A DNA stretch of 5,321 nucleotides from Alphaproteobacteria bacterium (GTDB lineage Bacteria; Pseudomonadota; Alphaproteobacteria; Micropepsales; Micropepsaceae): contig JAEKMB010000285.1 of assembly GCA_019508105.1 (NCBI GenBank), forward strand, positions 1-5,321. Reading direction: 5' to 3'. Every line of letters starts with the position of its first letter. The first letter of the stretch is position 1. Of the stretch, positions 4,462-5,321 are shown piece after piece. Made by a program: the position numbers and the translations under genes. A model generated the notes under the pieces. That model ran no database searches. It was not told the origin of the DNA and saw only the letters and a list, made by a program, of their open reading frames with translations.

Positions 4462-5321
4462 ATGTTGTACGACGCCTATCAGGCCCAACAGGACCTCTTC
4501 GCGCCTGTCCGCGCGGGGGCGAACTTGTTCAAGGCGGCCTTCAGTGACCCGGTGCTGGGTCCCGCCGCCAATTACATGTTCCGCAGCATGGCCGCGGGCG
4601 CGGAAATCGTCTCACGTTCGCACATGATCCATGAGCGGCCTGCTTATGACATCGATCAGGTGATGGTGGGCGGCAAGCCCGTCCCCGTCACCGAGGAAGT
4701 GGCGCTGGACCTGCCGTTCGGCAACCTGGTGCATTTCCGCAAAGACGGCAGCCTGCACCAGCCCAAGGTCCTGTTGGCCGCGCCGATGGCAGGTCACTTC
4801 CCCACCTTGCTGCGCGGCACCGCCCAGACCTTGCTGGCCGATCATGACGTCTACATCACGGACTGGAAAAGCGGCCGCGACGTACCGTTGGCCGAGGGGC
4901 GCTTCGGCACCGACGAATATATCGATCACCTGATCGCCTTCTTCGCCCATATCGGCCCCGGCGCCCATGGCATCGCGGTGTGCCAGCCCTGCCCCTCCAT
5001 GCTGGCGGCCACGGCGGTGATGGCCGAAGACGGCCACAAGGCCACGCCCAGGAGCCTGGTGCTGATGGCGGGTCCGGTGGACACTTCCATCAATCCCACC
5101 AAGGTCAATGTGCTGGCCAATGAGCATCCGCTGGAATGGTTCGAGCGCAACCTGATCACCACCGTGCCGCGCCGCTATGCCGGCGCCCACCGGCGGGTCT
5201 ATCCCGGCTTCCTGCAGCTTTCGGCCTTCATCACCATGAATCTGTCGCGCCATGTCCGCGCCCATATGGACCTGTTCAGCCATATCCTGAAAGGCGAGAT
5301 GGCCAAGGCCGATGCCAACCG
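4462..5321 (+). CDS. phaZ: Intracellular polyhydroxyalkanoate depolymerase PhaZ, N-terminal 286 codons (3' end outside window)
   Basis: PhaZ of this class hydrolyses stored poly-3-hydroxybutyrate granules in the cytoplasm, releasing carbon and reducing power in starvation. The frame opens with ATG at 4462-4464 ('MLYDAYQAQQDLFAP', a start typical of the family) after an in-frame TGA at 4438, and stays open to the window edge. Recognisable family stretches are 'A-A-P-M-A-G-H-F-P-T-L-L-R' (residues 106-118), 'V-Y-I-T-D-W' (130-135), 'V-C-Q-P' with C174 (codon 4981-4983), 'E-W-F-E-R-N' and 'R-R-V-Y-P-G-F-L-Q'. In the Cupriavidus necator enzyme the equivalent Cys of the C-Q-P motif is the nucleophile of a Cys-Asp-His triad; the Asp and His lie beyond the window. 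There is no signal peptide, consistent with an intracellular enzyme. Related proteins share the fold but lack depolymerase activity, so activity on PHB is inferred. Confidence 0.9.
   Translation, partial: MLYDAYQAQQDLFAPVRAGANLFKAAFSDPVLGPAANYMFRSMAAGAEIVSRSHMIHERPAYDIDQVMVGGKPVPVTEEVALDLPFGNLVHFRKDGSLHQPKVLLAAPMAGHFPTLLRGTAQTLLADHDVYITDWKSGRDVPLAEGRFGTDEYIDHLIAFFAHIGPGAHGIAVCQPCPSMLAATAVMAEDGHKATPRSLVLMAGPVDTSINPTKVNVLANEHPLEWFERNLITTVPRRYAGAHRRVYPGFLQLSAFITMNLSRHVRAHMDLFSHILKGEMAKADAN

Noticed and set aside
3794..4627. Plus-strand open frame of 277 codons, longer than the GST gene it faces
   Set aside because: It is the antisense shadow of the GST gene and the start of phaZ; the opposite strands carry clear family motifs, while this product has none and is rich in His/Arg/Gln as expected of GC-rich shadows.
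4612..5283. Minus-strand open frame of 223 codons
   Set aside because: It lies opposite phaZ, which has the C-Q-P active site and other family motifs; the product is Gly/His/Gln-rich without a domain.

Overview
The window is GC-rich bacterial chromosome, most probably from an alphaproteobacterium. The grounds are strong G/C third-position bias in most genes, tightly packed genes with two ATGA start/stop overlaps, a bfd-bfr iron pair, and an intracellular class PHA (polyhydroxyalkanoate) depolymerase. The exact genus cannot be read from this sequence. No tRNA, rRNA, CRISPR array, insertion sequence or phage gene is visible.

Layout, left to right. (1) 1-1159, plus strand: the C-terminal end of an M48-type zinc metalloprotease with TPR-like helices, coupled by an ATGA overlap to a small putative lipoprotein of unknown function. 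(2) 1160-1924, plus strand: a short intergenic region with a good sigma70-type promoter overlapped by a Fur-like site, followed by bfd (bacterioferritin-associated ferredoxin) and bfr (bacterioferritin). Together these are an iron storage and release pair: Bfr oxidises and stores iron, and Bfd passes electrons to the Bfr heme to release it. (3) 1921-3635, minus strand: a two-gene unit with lower GC than its surroundings, encoding an exported TPR protein and an exported protein with two retropepsin-like aspartic protease domains, again joined by an ATGA overlap. Its last codon overlaps the bfr stop tail to tail. (4) 3686-4342, minus strand: a glutathione S-transferase family protein. (5) 4343-4461: a 119-base divergent intergenic region. 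(6) 4462-5321, plus strand: the first 286 codons of an intracellular PHA depolymerase (phaZ), including the catalytic Cys; it runs off the window.

The most interesting point is the bfd-bfr junction. The conserved Bfr sequence has no credible start codon of its own: none of ATG, GTG, TTG or CTG lies in its frame between an ATG deep inside bfd (1346) and a TTG already inside helix A (1466). Codon bias switches from the bfd frame to the bfr frame almost exactly at the bfd stop. That suggests a Bfd-linker-Bfr fusion separated by a -1 frame change (programmed, a recent mutation or a sequencing error), or an unusual initiation. The second point is that the predicted bfd transcript start falls on or one base before its ATG, so bfd looks leaderless and iron-regulated. 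The third is the TPR plus double-retropepsin pair, a possible periplasmic proteolysis module that I cannot assign to a known pathway.
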